Below, piece after piece: positions 1 through 9,805 of a stretch of DNA of 64,000 nucleotides. The DNA lies in assembly GCA_001942415.1 (NCBI GenBank), contig MKJX01000184.1:62001-126000 (forward strand), in the 5' to 3' direction. Under the pieces are notes generated by a model. It was not told the origin of the DNA and did not search any database. It saw nothing but the letters and a program-made list of their open reading frames with translations. The position numbers and the translations under genes were made by a program. This DNA is from Pseudonocardia sp. CNS-139. GTDB lineage: Bacteria; Actinomycetota; Actinomycetes; Mycobacteriales; Pseudonocardiaceae. Within the stretch, counting starts at the first letter, position 1, and each line of letters begins with the position of its first letter.

Positions 1-133
1 GTCGTACGGGATCGCGATCACCGGGCGCGTCCCGCTGCTGGAGCCGGTGGACGAGCACAACGTGCGCTATCTGACGGCCAAACGCGACCGGCTGGGGCAC
101 GACCTGCCGCACCTGGACGCCGCCCGCCCGTAG
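1..133 (+). CDS. ribA: GTP cyclohydrolase II (RibA/RibBA), C-terminal fragment
   Basis: Only the last 44 codons are present, because the gene enters from the left edge; the reading frame begins at base 2. GTP cyclohydrolase II opens the imidazole ring of GTP as the first step of riboflavin synthesis. The visible tail reads [14 protein letters not shown], then [17 protein letters not shown]. This matches the conserved family end, where a GRVPL segment is followed by Asn, Tyr-Leu and a Lys-Arg-(D/E)-Arg-(L/M)-Gly-His motif. Whether the complete protein also carries an N-terminal RibB domain cannot be seen. A 289-bp non-coding gap separates the stop from lsr2, so the two genes probably have separate transcripts. 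Confidence 0.85.
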   Translation, partial: SYGIAITGRVPLLEPVDEHNVRYLTAKRDRLGHDLPHLDAARP

Positions 134-280
134 CGCGCGCCCGGATCCGCGGAATCGCCTCGATCGGGCGCCGGGGGATCCGCGCAGATCCATTCCGGGT
201 GACCTGTGGCACGTCCCGCGGGCACGGCGGCTGATCCGTTCTCGGGCGTTCCCGGGAACCGCACGGGATCGGGACGGGAT

Positions 281-317
281 CGAACCGGGATCGGGCGACA
301 CGCCCGATCCCGGTTCG
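281..317. repeat. Perfect 17-bp inverted repeat with 3-nt loop upstream of lsr2
   Basis: CGAACCGGGATCGGGCG (281-297) and its exact reverse complement (301-317) flank the loop ACA. The hairpin lies about 150 nt beyond the ribA stop and about 25 nt before the likely lsr2 -10 element. It could terminate ribA transcription without a T tract, as is common in actinomycetes, or act as a regulatory element for lsr2. The sequence does not decide between these. Confidence 0.7.
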
Positions 318-319
318 GC

Positions 320-350
320 TCGACACCTTCGGTTGACACGTTGCTATGCT
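320..350 (+). promoter_or_regulatory. Probable lsr2 promoter (extended -10)
   Basis: TGCTATGCT (342-350) looks like an extended -10 element. TTGACA at 333-338 is too close to serve as its -35; a weaker TCGACA at 320-325 is the alternative. The 5' UTR would be about 65 nt. The ribosome-binding site GGGAAGG (408-414) precedes the ATG at 423. Confidence 0.45.
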
Positions 351-422
351 CCGCGCAAATGGTCCACCGTTCCGGGTCGCCTGTCGGATGTGCGGCCCGG
401 AAGCACTGGGAAGGCATGCGCG

Positions 423-755
423 ATGGCGAAGCAGACAATTGTCACCTTGGTCGACGACCTCGACGGCGGCGAGGCCGAGGAGTCGGTCGAGTTCGCGGTG
501 GACGGAAAGAGCTACGAGATCGACCTCTCCTCCGCCAACAGCCAGAAACTGCGGGACGCGCTGGCGCCGTTCGTGGCCGCGGCCCGGCGGGCCGGCACGG
601 GCCGCCGCCGTTCCGCCGGAACGTCCACCCGTTCCGCGGTCGACCGCGAGCAGAACCAGGCGATCCGCGAGTGGGCCCAGCAGCAGGGGATGAAGATCTC
701 CGAGCGGGGCCGCATTCCGGCGTCCGTTCTGGAGGCCTACCACCAGAGCCGCTGA
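423..755 (+). CDS. lsr2: Lsr2 nucleoid-associated protein
   Basis: A 110-aa protein, close to the usual Lsr2 length of about 112 aa, starting [15 protein letters not shown]. Lsr2 is the actinobacterial counterpart of H-NS: it bridges DNA and silences AT-rich, often foreign, genes. The first 60 or so residues form the dimerisation domain with the typical [18 protein letters not shown] stretch. A basic linker follows, then the DNA-binding end ([19 protein letters not shown]), which contains the minor-groove-reading Arg-Gly-Arg motif. The gene stands alone, with its own promoter region and a hairpin terminator behind it. The lower-GC island at 17.5-21.3 kb is the kind of DNA Lsr2 is known to bind. 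Confidence 0.96.
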   Translation: MAKQTIVTLVDDLDGGEAEESVEFAVDGKSYEIDLSSANSQKLRDALAPFVAAARRAGTGRRRSAGTSTRSAVDREQNQAIREWAQQQGMKISERGRIPASVLEAYHQSR

Positions 756-772
756 CGGGGGCCGCCGGACGG

Positions 773-793
773 GCGGACCGCCTGGCGGTCCGC
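773..793 (+). terminator. Hairpin terminator of lsr2
   Basis: GCGGACCGCC (773-782) and GGCGGTCCGC (784-793) are perfect complements separated by one base. The hairpin starts 18 nt after the lsr2 stop codon and has no T tract, as is usual for actinomycete terminators. Confidence 0.6.
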
Positions 794-902
794 TGTGTGG
801 CTGGTCACAGCGGTCACGTCCGCGGTCCGCGGTCCGTCAGGGAGATGTCGATCCGATCGGGCCGGTGCCCCGCACGGCCCGGGAAACAGGAGGCATCTCG
901 CG

Positions 903-1392
903 ATGGGAACGGGAACACAGGCCGGTCCGGAAGCCCGGATGAACAACCCCGTGGCCGTGCTGGAGGGGTGCGGGTGAGGCCATTCAGGGGCTGGTCCGCT
1001 CGGCGTACAAGGGCGGTGTCGCGCCCCGCACACTGGAGCTGGTCCACCTGCGGGTGAGCCAGATCAACGGGTGCGCCGCGTGCCTCGACAGCGGCGCCCG
1101 GAACGCGAAGAAGTCGGGCGAGTCCGACGAGCGGCTGTGGTCGCTCGCGGCCTGGCGCGAGACCCCGTACTACACCGATGCAGAACGCGCCGCGCCGGCG
1201 CTCGCCGAATCCATGACCCGGATCGGTGACCGCCATCGGGCGGACGCCGTTCCGCAGGACGTGTGGGACGCCGCCGCCGATCACCACGCCGAGGCCGGGC
1301 TCGCGGCGCTGATCCTGTGGATCGCGACCGCCAACTTCTTCAACCGCCTGAACACGGCCGTGAAGGCGCCCGTCGGCGCGAGCTGGGAGTGA
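903..1392 (+). CDS. Carboxymuconolactone decarboxylase / AhpD-like protein (one frameshift)
   Basis: Small alkylhydroperoxidase-like protein of about 162 aa, probably an antioxidant or redox enzyme. The signature is in RTLELVHLRVSQINGCAACLDSG: the Cys-Ala-Ala-Cys pair is the catalytic CxxC of AhpD-type proteins. AGGAGG (888-893) lies 9 nt before the ATG at 903, which decides the start; a second in-frame ATG at 939 begins MNNPVAVLEG. The frame breaks in the GGGG run at 965-968. Removing one G joins MNNPVAVLEG to AGEAIQGLVRSAY and restores one reading frame to the stop. A periodic inverted repeat follows the stop, and the next gene converges on it. Confidence 0.85.
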
Positions 1393-1424
1393 CATTCCGG
1401 CCGGATTCGCGATTGCCCACCACC

Positions 1425-1488
1425 GCACACACCTCCCGGACTCGGCACACATGTTCTGCCGTGTGTGCGGGGTACCGGAGGTGTGTGC
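1425..1488. repeat. 20-bp-period inverted repeat array, copy 1 (GCACACAC family)
   Basis: Two left-arm units, GCACACACCTCC (1425) and GCACACATGT (1445), are spaced exactly 20 bp. They face two right-arm units ending GTGTGTGC (1461-1468 and 1481-1488), also spaced 20 bp. The array fills the gap between convergent gene ends (1392 and 1495). A second copy with the same architecture is at 11209-11272. The long potential stem suggests a bidirectional terminator or a mobile palindromic element. Confidence 0.9.
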
Positions 1489-1494
1489 GGCCGG

Positions 1495-2624
1495 TCAGAG
1501 GGTGGCGCCGGCCCGGCGGGCGCGGGTGCGCCAGCGGGCCGCGCCGGGCAGGAGGTCGGGGGCGGGCCGGCCGGGGGGTGCGGCCAGCACGACGTGGGCC
1601 ACGCGGCCGGCGATCCGGACCGGGTCGGCGAGGGGGACGGTGCAGCCGAGGTCGCGCAGGACGGCCGGGACGTCGAGCGCCGCCTCGGTCAGCGCGACGA
1701 GCCGCCCGCCCGCCGTGAGCAGGTCCGGCAGCCGCCGCCAGAACGGGGCGAGAGAGCCGTTCAGGGCGCCCGTCGCGTCGACGGCGAGGTTCCACGGCGG
1801 GTTCGTGACCACGGCGTCCACGGCGGTGGCCGGGGCCGCGGCGGCGTCGGCGACCGCGAGGTCCACCGCGACCCCGGCGGCCGCGGCGTTGGCGGCGGCG
1901 TGGCGCACCCGCTCCGGGTCGGCGTCGCTCGCGAGCACGCGGGCGTCCGGGTGCGCGAGGGCGGCCTCGACGGCGATCGTCCCGTCCCCGCAGAACGGGT
2001 CCAGCACGCTCGCGACCGGCCCGGCGAGCCGGGCCAGCGCGGCGGCGACCGGCGGGTGCAGCGTGCCGGGGCCGGTGCGCTGCTTGTACGCCCGCCGGTG
2101 CAGCGGCACCGCCCCGACCCGCAGCGCCGCGGTCGCCGAGCCGGCGCGCAGGAACACGCGCACGGTGAGGTCGGGTCGCCGGGCTCGCGGCCCTCGGCGG
2201 TCCGGCGCAGGTAGCCGGCCCCGAGGTCCTTCGCCAGCAGCTCGCCCACCGCGTTCTCCACGGCGAACCGGCTGTAGCTGCGCCGCCCCTCGACGCTCGC
2301 GACGACGTCGAGCAGCGGCCGCGCGGGCAGGTCCCGCACCCGGCGCACGGCGTCGGCCCGCTCGCCCCACGGCAACGCGGCCAGCGCGCGGGCGAGCGCC
2401 GGGACGGCGTCCTTCGCGGTGCCCACCCCGGTGACGGTGCCGGCGTCGAGGAAGACGTCGTCGGCCGTCCGGAGCGCGAGCACGCCCGGGTCGAGCGCGG
2501 GCAGCGCGACGGCGACCTCCCGGCGGGCGAGCGTCACGCGCGCGCCGGGCAGGGCCGCGGCGACCTCGTCGGCGCACGCCCACTCCAGCCCGTGCACGCA
2601 GCGGACGAGCAGCGCGGCGATCAT
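1495..2624 (-). CDS. THUMP-like / Rossmann RNA guanine-N2-type methyltransferase (one frameshift)
   Basis: Protein of about 375 aa. The N-terminal half (MIAALLVRCVHGLEWACADEV) resembles the THUMP-containing region of Trm14/TrmN and RlmKL-type RNA methyltransferases. The C-terminal half is an S-adenosylmethionine Rossmann domain with the SAM-binding motif LDPFCGDGTIAVEAAL, an acidic ASDADPERV loop and the catalytic TNPPWN motif typical of N2-guanine or N6-adenine methylation. One single-base loss near 2172-2180 (around the GGGTCGCCGGGC stretch) separates GDPT from PDLTVRVFLRAG. tRNA or rRNA guanine is the likely substrate, but the target base is not determined. The gene is transcribed toward the AhpD-like gene and is divergent from the LacI gene. 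Confidence 0.8.
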
Positions 2625-2694
2625 CCGGCGATCGTCGCAGGCACCTGCCCGCCGATCACGACAGGCATGGGCGATCTCCAGCTAGGGTGGGCGG

Positions 2695-3772
2695 ATGCCC
2701 GCGGAGGACGGGGCCGCCGACGCTCCCCGACCGGTCACGATCTACGACGTGGCCAAGGCGGCCGGGGTCGCGCCCTCCACCGTCTCGCGCGCCTTCTCCC
2801 GGCCCGGCCGGGTCAACGCGGACACCGCCGAACGCATCCGGGGCATCGCCGCCACCCTCGGCTACCGCACCAGCCCCTTGGCGAGAGCGCTCCCAGCGCA
2901 GCGCACGCGGATGATCGCGCTGGTCGTCGCCGACATCGGCAACCCGGTGTTCGCCGCGATCGTGCGCGGCGCGCAGGAGGCCGCGGCCGACCGCGGCTAC
3001 GTGCTGCTGCTCGCCGACGCCCAGGAGGACGACCGGCGCGAGCGGGCCGCGATCGAGCGTTCGCTGCCCAGCGTCGACGGGGTGGTGCTGGCGAGCCCGC
3101 GCATGTCCGACTCGGCGATCCGCATGATGGCCAAGCAGAAGCCGGTGGTCGTGCTCAACCGCGCCATCCCGGACGTGCCGTGCGTGATGCCGGACTACGC
3201 GCGCGGGCTGCGGCGCGCCGCCGAGCACCTCGGCGGGCTCGGCCACGACCGCGTCACCTACGTCGCCGGGCCGGCCGCGTCCTGGGCGGACGGGATGCGG
3301 TGGCGGTCGCTGCGGGCGGCCGCGGCCGAGCTGTCGCTGACGGTCCGCCGGATCGGCCCGTTCGCGCCGGACGTCGGGGGTGGCGGGCAGGCGGCGGCGG
3401 AGCTGGCTGCGCAGCCGCCCTCGGCGGTGATCGCCTACAACGACCAGCTCGCGATCGGGCTGGTCCGCGGCCTGGCGGCGCACGGGCTGCGGGTGCCGGC
3501 CGACGTCAGCGTCGTCGGCTTCGACAACATCCTCGCCGCCGACCTCGTCACGCCCGGCCTGACGACGGTCGCGGCGCCGCTGCACACCGAGGGCGCCGAG
3601 GCGGTGCGCACCCTGCTGGCGATGGCGGAGGGCACGGCGAGCCGGACGGGCCGCCCGCTCGTGCGCGCGGCTGGTCGTGCGCGGCTCGACCGCGCGTCCG
3701 GCCGCCCGGCGCACGGCCGAACGGCCGCGCGGACAACTCATGGCAACACCTGGCTCGCCACCGATCGGCTGA
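2695..3772 (+). CDS. LacI-family transcriptional regulator (frameshift near the 3' end)
   Basis: The protein begins MPAEDGAADAPRPV, followed by the LacI helix-turn-helix DVAKAAGVAPSTVSRAF (residues ~17-33) and the hinge LARAL. A periplasmic-binding-protein-like effector domain (residues ~70-330) has the family signature VVADIGNPVFAAIV and, later, VPADVSVVGFDNI. At about 3665-3675 the frame slips: the expected family ending RLVVRGSTA is found one base over, giving a stop at 3770-3772. Without correction the frame runs into the next gene. It stands directly upstream of a sugar ABC importer and uronate-type genes on the same strand, so it is most likely the local repressor responding to a sugar acid or derivative. 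Confidence 0.88.
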
Positions 3773-3833
3773 ATACGTTCCGCGGGACGCCGGCACCGGG
3801 GCCGGCGGGCTCGATCCGGAGGGGACCACGCCG

Positions 3834-5180
3834 ATGGCTCGCCGTTCTCGTCTCGTGGCCGCGCTGGTCGCCGCCGCGGCGCTCAGCACCACGCTGCTCG
3901 CGTGCAGCACCTCGTCGGGGGAGGGCGGCGGGGCGGGCCGCACGCTGCACGTCGCGGAGGTCGTCGCCGGTCAGTTCCCGGAGGAGCAGCGGGTCTGGCA
4001 GCAGCGGATCGCGGAGCGCTTCCGCGCCGCGACCGGCGCCGACCTGGTCTTCGAGACGATGGCCAGCGCCGCCGACGAGCAGACCCGCATCCAGACGTCC
4101 GTGGTGAGCGGCACCGGCCCGGACGTGTTCGTGGTCGGGACGACGCTGGTGCCGGTCGCGTACTCGACGGGCGCGTTCGAGGTGCTCACCGACGAGGACT
4201 GGGCCGCGATCGGCGGGCGGGAGCGGTTCTTCGGGCCGCAGCTGGCGATGTCCGGGCCGGACGCCGCGCACCAGATCGGCGTGCCGATGTCGATGCGCCC
4301 GTTCGGCATGGTCTACAACACCGAGATGTTCGCGCTGGCCGGGATCGCCGGGCCGCCGCGCACCTGGGACGAGTTCCTCGACCACGCCCGCCGGCTGAAC
4401 CGGCCCGACCGGGCGTGCACGGCGCCGCGCTGGACTACGCCGACAGCTTCGACCCGTGGAAGTACATCTGGACGTTCGCGCTCCAGAGCGGCGGCCGGCT
4501 GGTGAGCGACGACCTGCGCACCGCGCAGCTGGACAGCCCCGAGGTGCAGCGGGCCGTCGAGCAGTACTTCGGGCTGCTCACCGACCACGCCGTGGTGAGC
4601 CCCGACTCGGTGTCGCGGGAGGCCCCGCAGGCGCTCGCGGCGTTCGCGAACGGCGAGGCGGCGATGCTCGCGATGGTCACGCCGACCGCGGTCCCGGCGC
4701 TGCGCGGCTCGGCCGTCGACGGGCGGTACGCGTTCGCGCGATGCCGACCGTCCCGTTCGGGGCGAGCGCGCTCCCGCCCGGCGGCATCGCGGCCGGGACG
4801 ATCGTCTCCGGCAACGACATGGCGATCGCCCGGTACTCGGACAACAAGGACCTCGCGCTGCGCTACATCGAGCTGGTCACCGGCGAGGAGGAGCAGATCC
4901 ACTTCCACGAGGTCTTCGGCGACGTCCCGGCCAACCAGGCCGCCGCAGCCCGCCTCGCCCAGGACGACCCGCAGGTGCAGGCGTTCATCGACGCGAGGAG
5001 ACCGCGATCCCGACGAGCTTCACCGGCGCCTGGGGCGACGTCCAGATCGGGCTGACCAACGTGGTGACGCAGAGCCTGGCCGGTCTCGCCGCCGGCACCT
5101 ACGACAGCGCCGCGATCGCGCGCCTGCTCGCCGAGGCCGACGCCACCGTGCAGCGCTCGCTCGACCGGCAGCGCGGCTGA
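3834..5180 (+). CDS. Sugar ABC transporter substrate-binding lipoprotein (three frameshifts)
   Basis: Family-1-type extracellular solute-binding protein of about 448 aa. A twin-arginine-free signal peptide ends in the lipobox LLAC with Cys24, so it is a membrane-anchored lipoprotein. GGAGGGG at 3819-3825 precedes the ATG. Recognisable segments are TGPDVFVVGTTLVPVAYSTG, GVPMSMRPFGMVYNTEMF, ANGEAAMLAMVTP and NKDLALRYIELVTGEEEQ. The frame drops one base at about 4415, 4738 and 5000, after which the original frame returns and ends at 5178-5180. Three losses of the same kind argue for sequence error. It is the first gene of the importer, followed by two permeases; the ligand is probably a uronate-derived or other sugar-acid substrate, judged only from the neighbours. 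Confidence 0.85.
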
Positions 5181-5192
5181 GGGCCGCCCCCG

Positions 5193-6151
5193 ATGACCGG
5201 CATGACGGACGTGACCGCCCGGCCGGCGGCCCCCGCGCCGCCGCGGGCCCCCGCCCGCCGGGGCCGTCCCGCGCGGGTGGCCGGGCGCGCTGTGGCTGCT
5301 CGTGCCCGGCACGGCGCTGCTGCTGCTCGTCGTGGTGGTGCCGCTGGCGCTGGCGGTGTGGATCGGGCTGGTCGACCTCGACCAGTTCACGCTGCGCGAC
5401 TGGCTCGGCGCCCCGCTCGTGGGCGTCGCGAACTACGTCGAGGCGCTCGCGACCGGCGGGCTGCTGCACTCGATCTGGGTGAGCACCGCGTTCTCGGTGC
5501 TCACGACCGTGCTCATCGCGCCGATCGGGATCCTCGCCGCGCTCACCGTGCACGACCCGTTCCCCGGGCGGGCGATCGTGCGGTCGGTCTACCTGGTGCC
5601 GTACGTGATCCCGTCGTTCGTGACGGCCGTGCTCTGGCGGCTCATCCTGCAGCCGGACGGGCCGCTCAACGGCCTGCTCGCCGTGTTCGGGATCGACGGC
5701 GGGAACTGGCTGATCGGCCCGCAGGCGTTCTGGAGCCTGGTGCTCGTGGACACGTGGGCGGCGTGGGCGTTCGTCTACCTCATGACGCTCGCCGGGCTGC
5801 AGACGATCCCGCAGGACGTCACCGAGGCCGCGGCGGTGGACGGCACGAACGGGTGGGCAGAAGCTGCGGTTCGTGATCCTGCCGCAGCTGCGCGGCCCGC
5901 TGACGCTCGCGCTGCTGCTCTCCACGCTGCACCACTTCAACAACTTCACGCTGCCGTTCGTGCTCTTCGGCTCGCCGGCGCCGGCCGAGGTGAACGTGCT
6001 GCCGCTCACCATCTACACGACCTCGTTCCAGACGTTCCGGTTCGGGCTGGGGGCCGCGATGTCGATCCTCGCGCTGGTCGTGCTGGTGATCCCGGCGGTG
6101 CTGTACCTGCGGGCGGTGCGGCTGGAGTCGGGCGAAGGGGAAGAACGATGA
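5193..6151 (+). CDS. Sugar ABC transporter permease, MalF/UgpA type (two frameshifts)
   Basis: Inner-membrane permease of about 318 aa with six predicted transmembrane helices (for example ALWLLVPGTALLLLVVVVPL at the N terminus). The cytoplasmic EAA loop (TEAAAVDGTNGWQKLRFVILPQLRGP) that docks on the ATPase is present once the frame is repaired. One extra G in the GGG near 5280 and one extra G at 5851-5853 break the frame; removing each gives a continuous protein. The start ATG at 5193 follows the binding-protein stop by 12 nt. No ATPase gene is in this operon, so a shared MsmK/UgpC-type ATPase such as 38482-39609 must energise it if the transporter works. Confidence 0.85.
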
Positions 6152-7009
6152 CCCGGCATCCGTGGCAGCGCACGCTGCCCCGCCCGCTGCAGGTCACGTC
6201 GATCGTGCTGCTGTGCGCGTTCGCGCTGGCCCCGGTGGCGTTCATGCTGCTCAGCTCGGTGAGCCCGGACGTCGCGGTGGCGAGCGGGGACCTCGTCCCC
6301 GGCGAGCTCGCGTTCGGCAACTACGTCACCCTGTGGTCGACGCTCGACCTGGCCGCGGGCCTCGGCAACAGCCTCGTCGTCTCGCTCGCGGCGGCGCTGC
6401 TGGCCACGGTGTTCGCGGTCGGCACGGCGTACTGCCTCGTGCGCTTCACGTTCGTGGGGCGCCGGTCGTACCTGCGCGCGCTGCTGGGCCTGCAGACGAT
6501 CCCGAGCGGGCTGCTGCTCCTGCCGCTCTTCGTCGTCTTCTTCTCGGTGGACTCCTACCTCGCATCCAGCTCGTGGGCACCCGGGGTGGCATGGTGATCA
6601 CCTACCTCACGTTCGCGCTGCCGTTCGCGACGTGGGTGATGGTGACCTACCTGCGGACCATCCCGCTGTCGCTGGAGGAGGCCGGGCTGATCGACGGGCT
6701 GACCCGCTTCGGGGTGCTGTGGCGGATCGTGGTGCCGCTGGCGTTCCCCGGGATGGTCGTCGCGACCATCTTCTCGTTCCTGCTGGGCTGGAAGACGTGC
6801 TGTTCGCGAGCATCCTCACCGGCCCCGAGACCCGCACGGCGGCGATGCAGCTCTCCGCGTTCGCACAGAGCCAGGAGGGCGGCGCGATCCCGCTCTACGG
6901 GCAGCTCATGGGCGCGTCCGTGGTCTGCGCGGTGCCGGTGGTCGTGCTCTACCTGGTGTTCCAGCGTTACCTCGTCGGGGGGCTGACCTCCGGCGGCGTC
7001 AAGGGATAG
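6148..7009 (+). CDS. Sugar ABC transporter permease, MalG/UgpE type (two frameshifts)
   Basis: Second permease subunit of about 286 aa, overlapping the upstream stop (ATGA at 6148), which indicates translational coupling. The N-terminal helix VTSIVLLCAFALAPVAFMLL is followed by the usual periplasmic loop and further helices. The EAA loop LEEAGLIDGLTRFGVLWRIV (near 6675-6735) contacts the ATPase. Single bases are missing at about 6565 (after FFSVDSYLASSSW) and 6795 (after LLGWK); the remaining frames join cleanly to YLVGGLTSGGVKG. It pairs with 5193-6151 to form the membrane channel. Confidence 0.85.
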
Positions 7010-7024
7010 AAGGAGGCACCGGCG

Positions 7025-7852
7025 ATGTGGACCCTGTCCGGCTTCGCGGACGAGATCTCCCCGGATCTCGACGTGCAGTGCCGGGTGCTCACCGAGCTGG
7101 GCATCCGGTACGTCGAGTTCCGCAGCGCGTGGGGCGTCAACGTGCTGGACCTGGACGACGCCCAGCTCGCGACCGTGCGCGCGACGCTGGTGCGGGCCGG
7201 GATCGGCACGTCGTCGGTGGGCTCGCCCATCGGCAAGGTCGGCGTGCACGACGACCTCGGCGCCCACCTCGTGCGGATGCGCCGGGCGCTGCACGTCGCC
7301 GAGGTGCTGCAGGCGCCCTACATCCGGATCTTCTCGTTCTTCGTACCCGCGGACGAGGACCCGGCCGCGCACCGGGACGAGGTGCTGCGCCGGATGGCCG
7401 CGCTCGCCGAGGCGGCTCGCGGGCACGACGTCGTGCTGCTGCACGAGAACGAGAAGGCGATCTACGGCGACACCCCGCAGCGGTGCCTGGACATCGTCGA
7501 GTCGGTCGGCGCGGACAACCTGCGGCTGGCCTGGGACCCGGCGAACTTCGTGCAGGTCGGGGTGAAGCCGTTCAGCGAGGGCTACGCGGCGCTGCGGCCG
7601 CACGTCGAGTACCTGCAGGTCAAGGACGCGCTGCTGGCCGACGGGACGGTCGTCCCGGCCGGCGAGGGGGACGGGGAGGTGGAGCAGACCGTGCGGGCGC
7701 TTCTCGCCGACGGGTACGAGGGGTTCTGCTCGATGGAACCGCACCTCGCGCTCGGGCAGACGTTCGGCGGGTTCTCCGGCGAGGAGCTGTTCGGCCGGGC
7801 CACCCGCGCGTTCACCGGGATCCTCGACAAGGTGGGGGTGGCGTACTCATGA
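7025..7852 (+). CDS. Sugar phosphate isomerase/epimerase (AP-endonuclease 2-like TIM barrel)
   Basis: Intact 275-aa protein beginning MWTLSGFADEISPDLDVQC. It belongs to the xylose isomerase-like TIM-barrel superfamily, in which acidic and His residues bind a divalent metal for 1,2-hydrogen shift or epimerisation chemistry. Visible barrel landmarks are IRYVEFRSAWG, VVLLHENEKAIYGDTP, LAWDPANFVQVG, VEYLQVKDAL and GFCSMEPHL; the Glu, Asp, Lys and Glu residues there are the usual metal and active-site positions. AAGGAGG (7011-7017) precedes the ATG. It overlaps the next paralogue by four bases (ATGA). The exact substrate is not determined; the uronate context suggests a keto-sugar acid or its derivative. 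Confidence 0.85.
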   Translation: MWTLSGFADEISPDLDVQCRVLTELGIRYVEFRSAWGVNVLDLDDAQLATVRATLVRAGIGTSSVGSPIGKVGVHDDLGAHLVRMRRALHVAEVLQAPYIRIFSFFVPADEDPAAHRDEVLRRMAALAEAARGHDVVLLHENEKAIYGDTPQRCLDIVESVGADNLRLAWDPANFVQVGVKPFSEGYAALRPHVEYLQVKDALLADGTVVPAGEGDGEVEQTVRALLADGYEGFCSMEPHLALGQTFGGFSGEELFGRATRAFTGILDKVGVAYS

Positions 7853-8681
7853 CACGGCTGGCGGTGTTCACCGCCTCGCTCCCGCAGTGGTCGCCCGAGG
7901 AGGCCGTCACGCAGCTCGCGGCGCAGGGCTGGGACGGCGTCGAGTGGCGCGTGGTCGACCAGGCGCCCGCCGCCGAGCCCGGGTTCTGGGCCGGAAACCG
8001 CTGCACGTGGCCGCTCGCGACGCTGGAGCAGGACGTGCCGCGCATCGCGGAGCTGAGCCGTGCGTCCGGCCTGCCGATCTCGGCGATCGGCGGGTACGCG
8101 CGCTGCGACGAGCCGGCCGACGTCGAACGGCTGCTCGCCGCGACGGCCGCGCTGGGCGCCGGGCGGGTGCGCGTGCGGGTGCCGATGCTGGGCGAGGCGC
8201 CCTACCCGGAGCTGTTCGCGCACGCCCGCCGCTGCTTCGCCGACGTCGCCGCCCGGGCCGCGCACCACGGCGTCCGGGCACTGGTGGAGCTGCACCACGA
8301 GACGGTCGTGTCCAGCGCGTCGGCCGCGCTGCGGCTGCTCGACGGGCTCGACCCGGCGGCCGTCGGCGTGATCCACGACATCGGCAACCTCGTGATCGAG
8401 GGCTGGGAGGACCCGCGGGCGGGGCTGGAGATGCTCGGTGACCTGCTGGCGCACGTCCACGTCAAGAACGCGGCGTGGCGGCAGGTCGAGGCAGGTGGGT
8501 GCACGAGTGGGCCGAGCTGCCCGACGGGCGCGGCGACGTCCCCGGGTACCTGGCGATCCTGCACGACATCGGGTACCCGGGCTGGGTGACGCTGGAGGAC
8601 TTCACCACCGCCCGGCCGCTCGCCGAGCGCACCGCGGCCAACCTGGCGTACCTGCGGGCCGCGGACCGGGTGGCGGCGTGA
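7849..8681 (+). CDS. Sugar phosphate isomerase/epimerase, second paralogue (one frameshift)
   Basis: TIM-barrel protein of about 277 aa of the same superfamily as 7025-7852 but clearly diverged (MTRLAVFTASLPQWSPEEAV). Landmarks are GWDGVEWRVVD, VRALVELHHETVVSSAS, VGVIHDIGNLVIEGWEDPR, LAHVHVKNAAWR and GWVTLEDFTT, covering the usual metal-ligand strands. A single base is missing near 8493, between VKNAAWRQVE and RWVHEWAELPDGRGDVPG. The start overlaps the preceding stop by four bases, and the next gene starts inside this stop, so four consecutive genes are translationally coupled. Two different epimerase-like enzymes next to one dehydrogenase is typical of oxidise-isomerise-reduce sugar pathways. 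Confidence 0.82.
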
Positions 8682-9805
8682 GCGCGCCCATCGGGTTCGC
8701 CGTGGTCGGGTGCGGGGTGATCGGGCGCGTGCACGCCGAGGTGCTGGCCGCGCTGCCCGACACCGCCGTGGCCGTGCTCGTCGACACCGACCTCGCCGCC
8801 GCCGAGAAGCTCGCCGCGCACCTCGGGTCCGCCGGGTTCCCGGTGCCGCCGGTCACCGCGTCGCTGGCCGCGGCGCTGGCCCGCGGCGACGTCGACGCGG
8901 CGGCGGTCTGCGTGCCGAGCGGGCTGCACGCCGACGTGTCGGTGGCGGTGCTGGAGTCGGGACGCCACCTCGTGGTCGAGAAACCGATCGACGTGAGCCT
9001 CGCCGCGGCCGCCCGCATCGCCCGGGCCGCCGAGGAGGCCGGGACCGTGGCCAGCGTGATCAGCCAGCACCGGTTCGACCCGGCGAGCGTCGCGGTGCAC
9101 GAGGCCGTGACCGCGGGCCGGCTCGGGCGGGTCACGTCGGGCGTCGCGACCGTCCCGTGGTGGCGCAGCCAGGAGTACTACGACTCCGGCGCGTGGCGCG
9201 GCACCTGGGAGCTGGACGGCGGCGGGGCCGTGATGAACCAGGGCGTGCACACCGTCGACCTGCTGCTGTGGTTCCTCGGCCGGCCGGTGGACGTCACCGC
9301 GCACACCGCGCTGCTCGCGCACGAGCGGATCGAGGTGGAGGACACCGTCGCCGCGGTCGTGCGGTTCGAGTCGGGCGCGCTCGCCACCCTGCACGCGACG
9401 ACCGCCGCCTACCCCGGGCTCACCGTCCGCATCCAGGTGATGGGCGACCGGGGCTCCGCCGTGATCGACGACGACGAGCTGGTGTGGTTCCACAGCCGGG
9501 AGCTGGCGCGGTCGGTCGCGGCCGGGGACGCGGGCGCCGGGGCGGTGCCCGACGAGCCGGAGGACCAGTCCGCGGCCGTCCTGCGGCCGGACGAGGAGCC
9601 CACCGGCGGGCCCGGGACCAGCGGGATGTTCGCCGGGCACCGGCGGCAGTACGAGGACGTCGTCGCGGCGATCCGCACCGGCGCCGCGCCCGGCGTCACC
9701 GTTGCGGACGCCACGCTCGCGCTGGCCACCGTGCACGCGGTGTACGCGTCCGCGCGCACCGGCGCGACGGTGACGGTGGCCGACCTGCTGGACGAGCACC
9801 CGTGA
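8678..9805 (+). CDS. Gfo/Idh/MocA-family NAD(P)-dependent oxidoreductase
   Basis: Intact 375-aa dehydrogenase starting at GTG inside the previous stop (GTGA). The Rossmann fingerprint is VVGCGVIGRVHAEVLAAL near residues 9-26. The active-site Lys is in VVEKPIDVSLA (Glu-Lys-Pro motif), and the catalytic His is expected in GGAVMNQGVHTVDLLLWF. The C-terminal alpha/beta domain carries substrate-binding residues. Family members oxidise sugars, inositols or sugar acids at a ring hydroxyl. In this operon it probably works with the two epimerase-like proteins. The stop overlaps the GTG start of uxaC. Confidence 0.88.
   Translation: MSAPIGFAVVGCGVIGRVHAEVLAALPDTAVAVLVDTDLAAAEKLAAHLGSAGFPVPPVTASLAAALARGDVDAAAVCVPSGLHADVSVAVLESGRHLVVEKPIDVSLAAAARIARAAEEAGTVASVISQHRFDPASVAVHEAVTAGRLGRVTSGVATVPWWRSQEYYDSGAWRGTWELDGGGAVMNQGVHTVDLLLWFLGRPVDVTAHTALLAHERIEVEDTVAAVVRFESGALATLHATTAAYPGLTVRIQVMGDRGSAVIDDDELVWFHSRELARSVAAGDAGAGAVPDEPEDQSAAVLRPDEEPTGGPGTSGMFAGHRRQYEDVVAAIRTGAAPGVTVADATLALATVHAVYASARTGATVTVADLLDEHP

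Noticed and set aside
333..350. TTGACA and TATGCT as a -35/-10 pair for lsr2
   Set aside because: They are only 6 bp apart, far too close for a sigma-70-type promoter; the extended -10 alone is kept.
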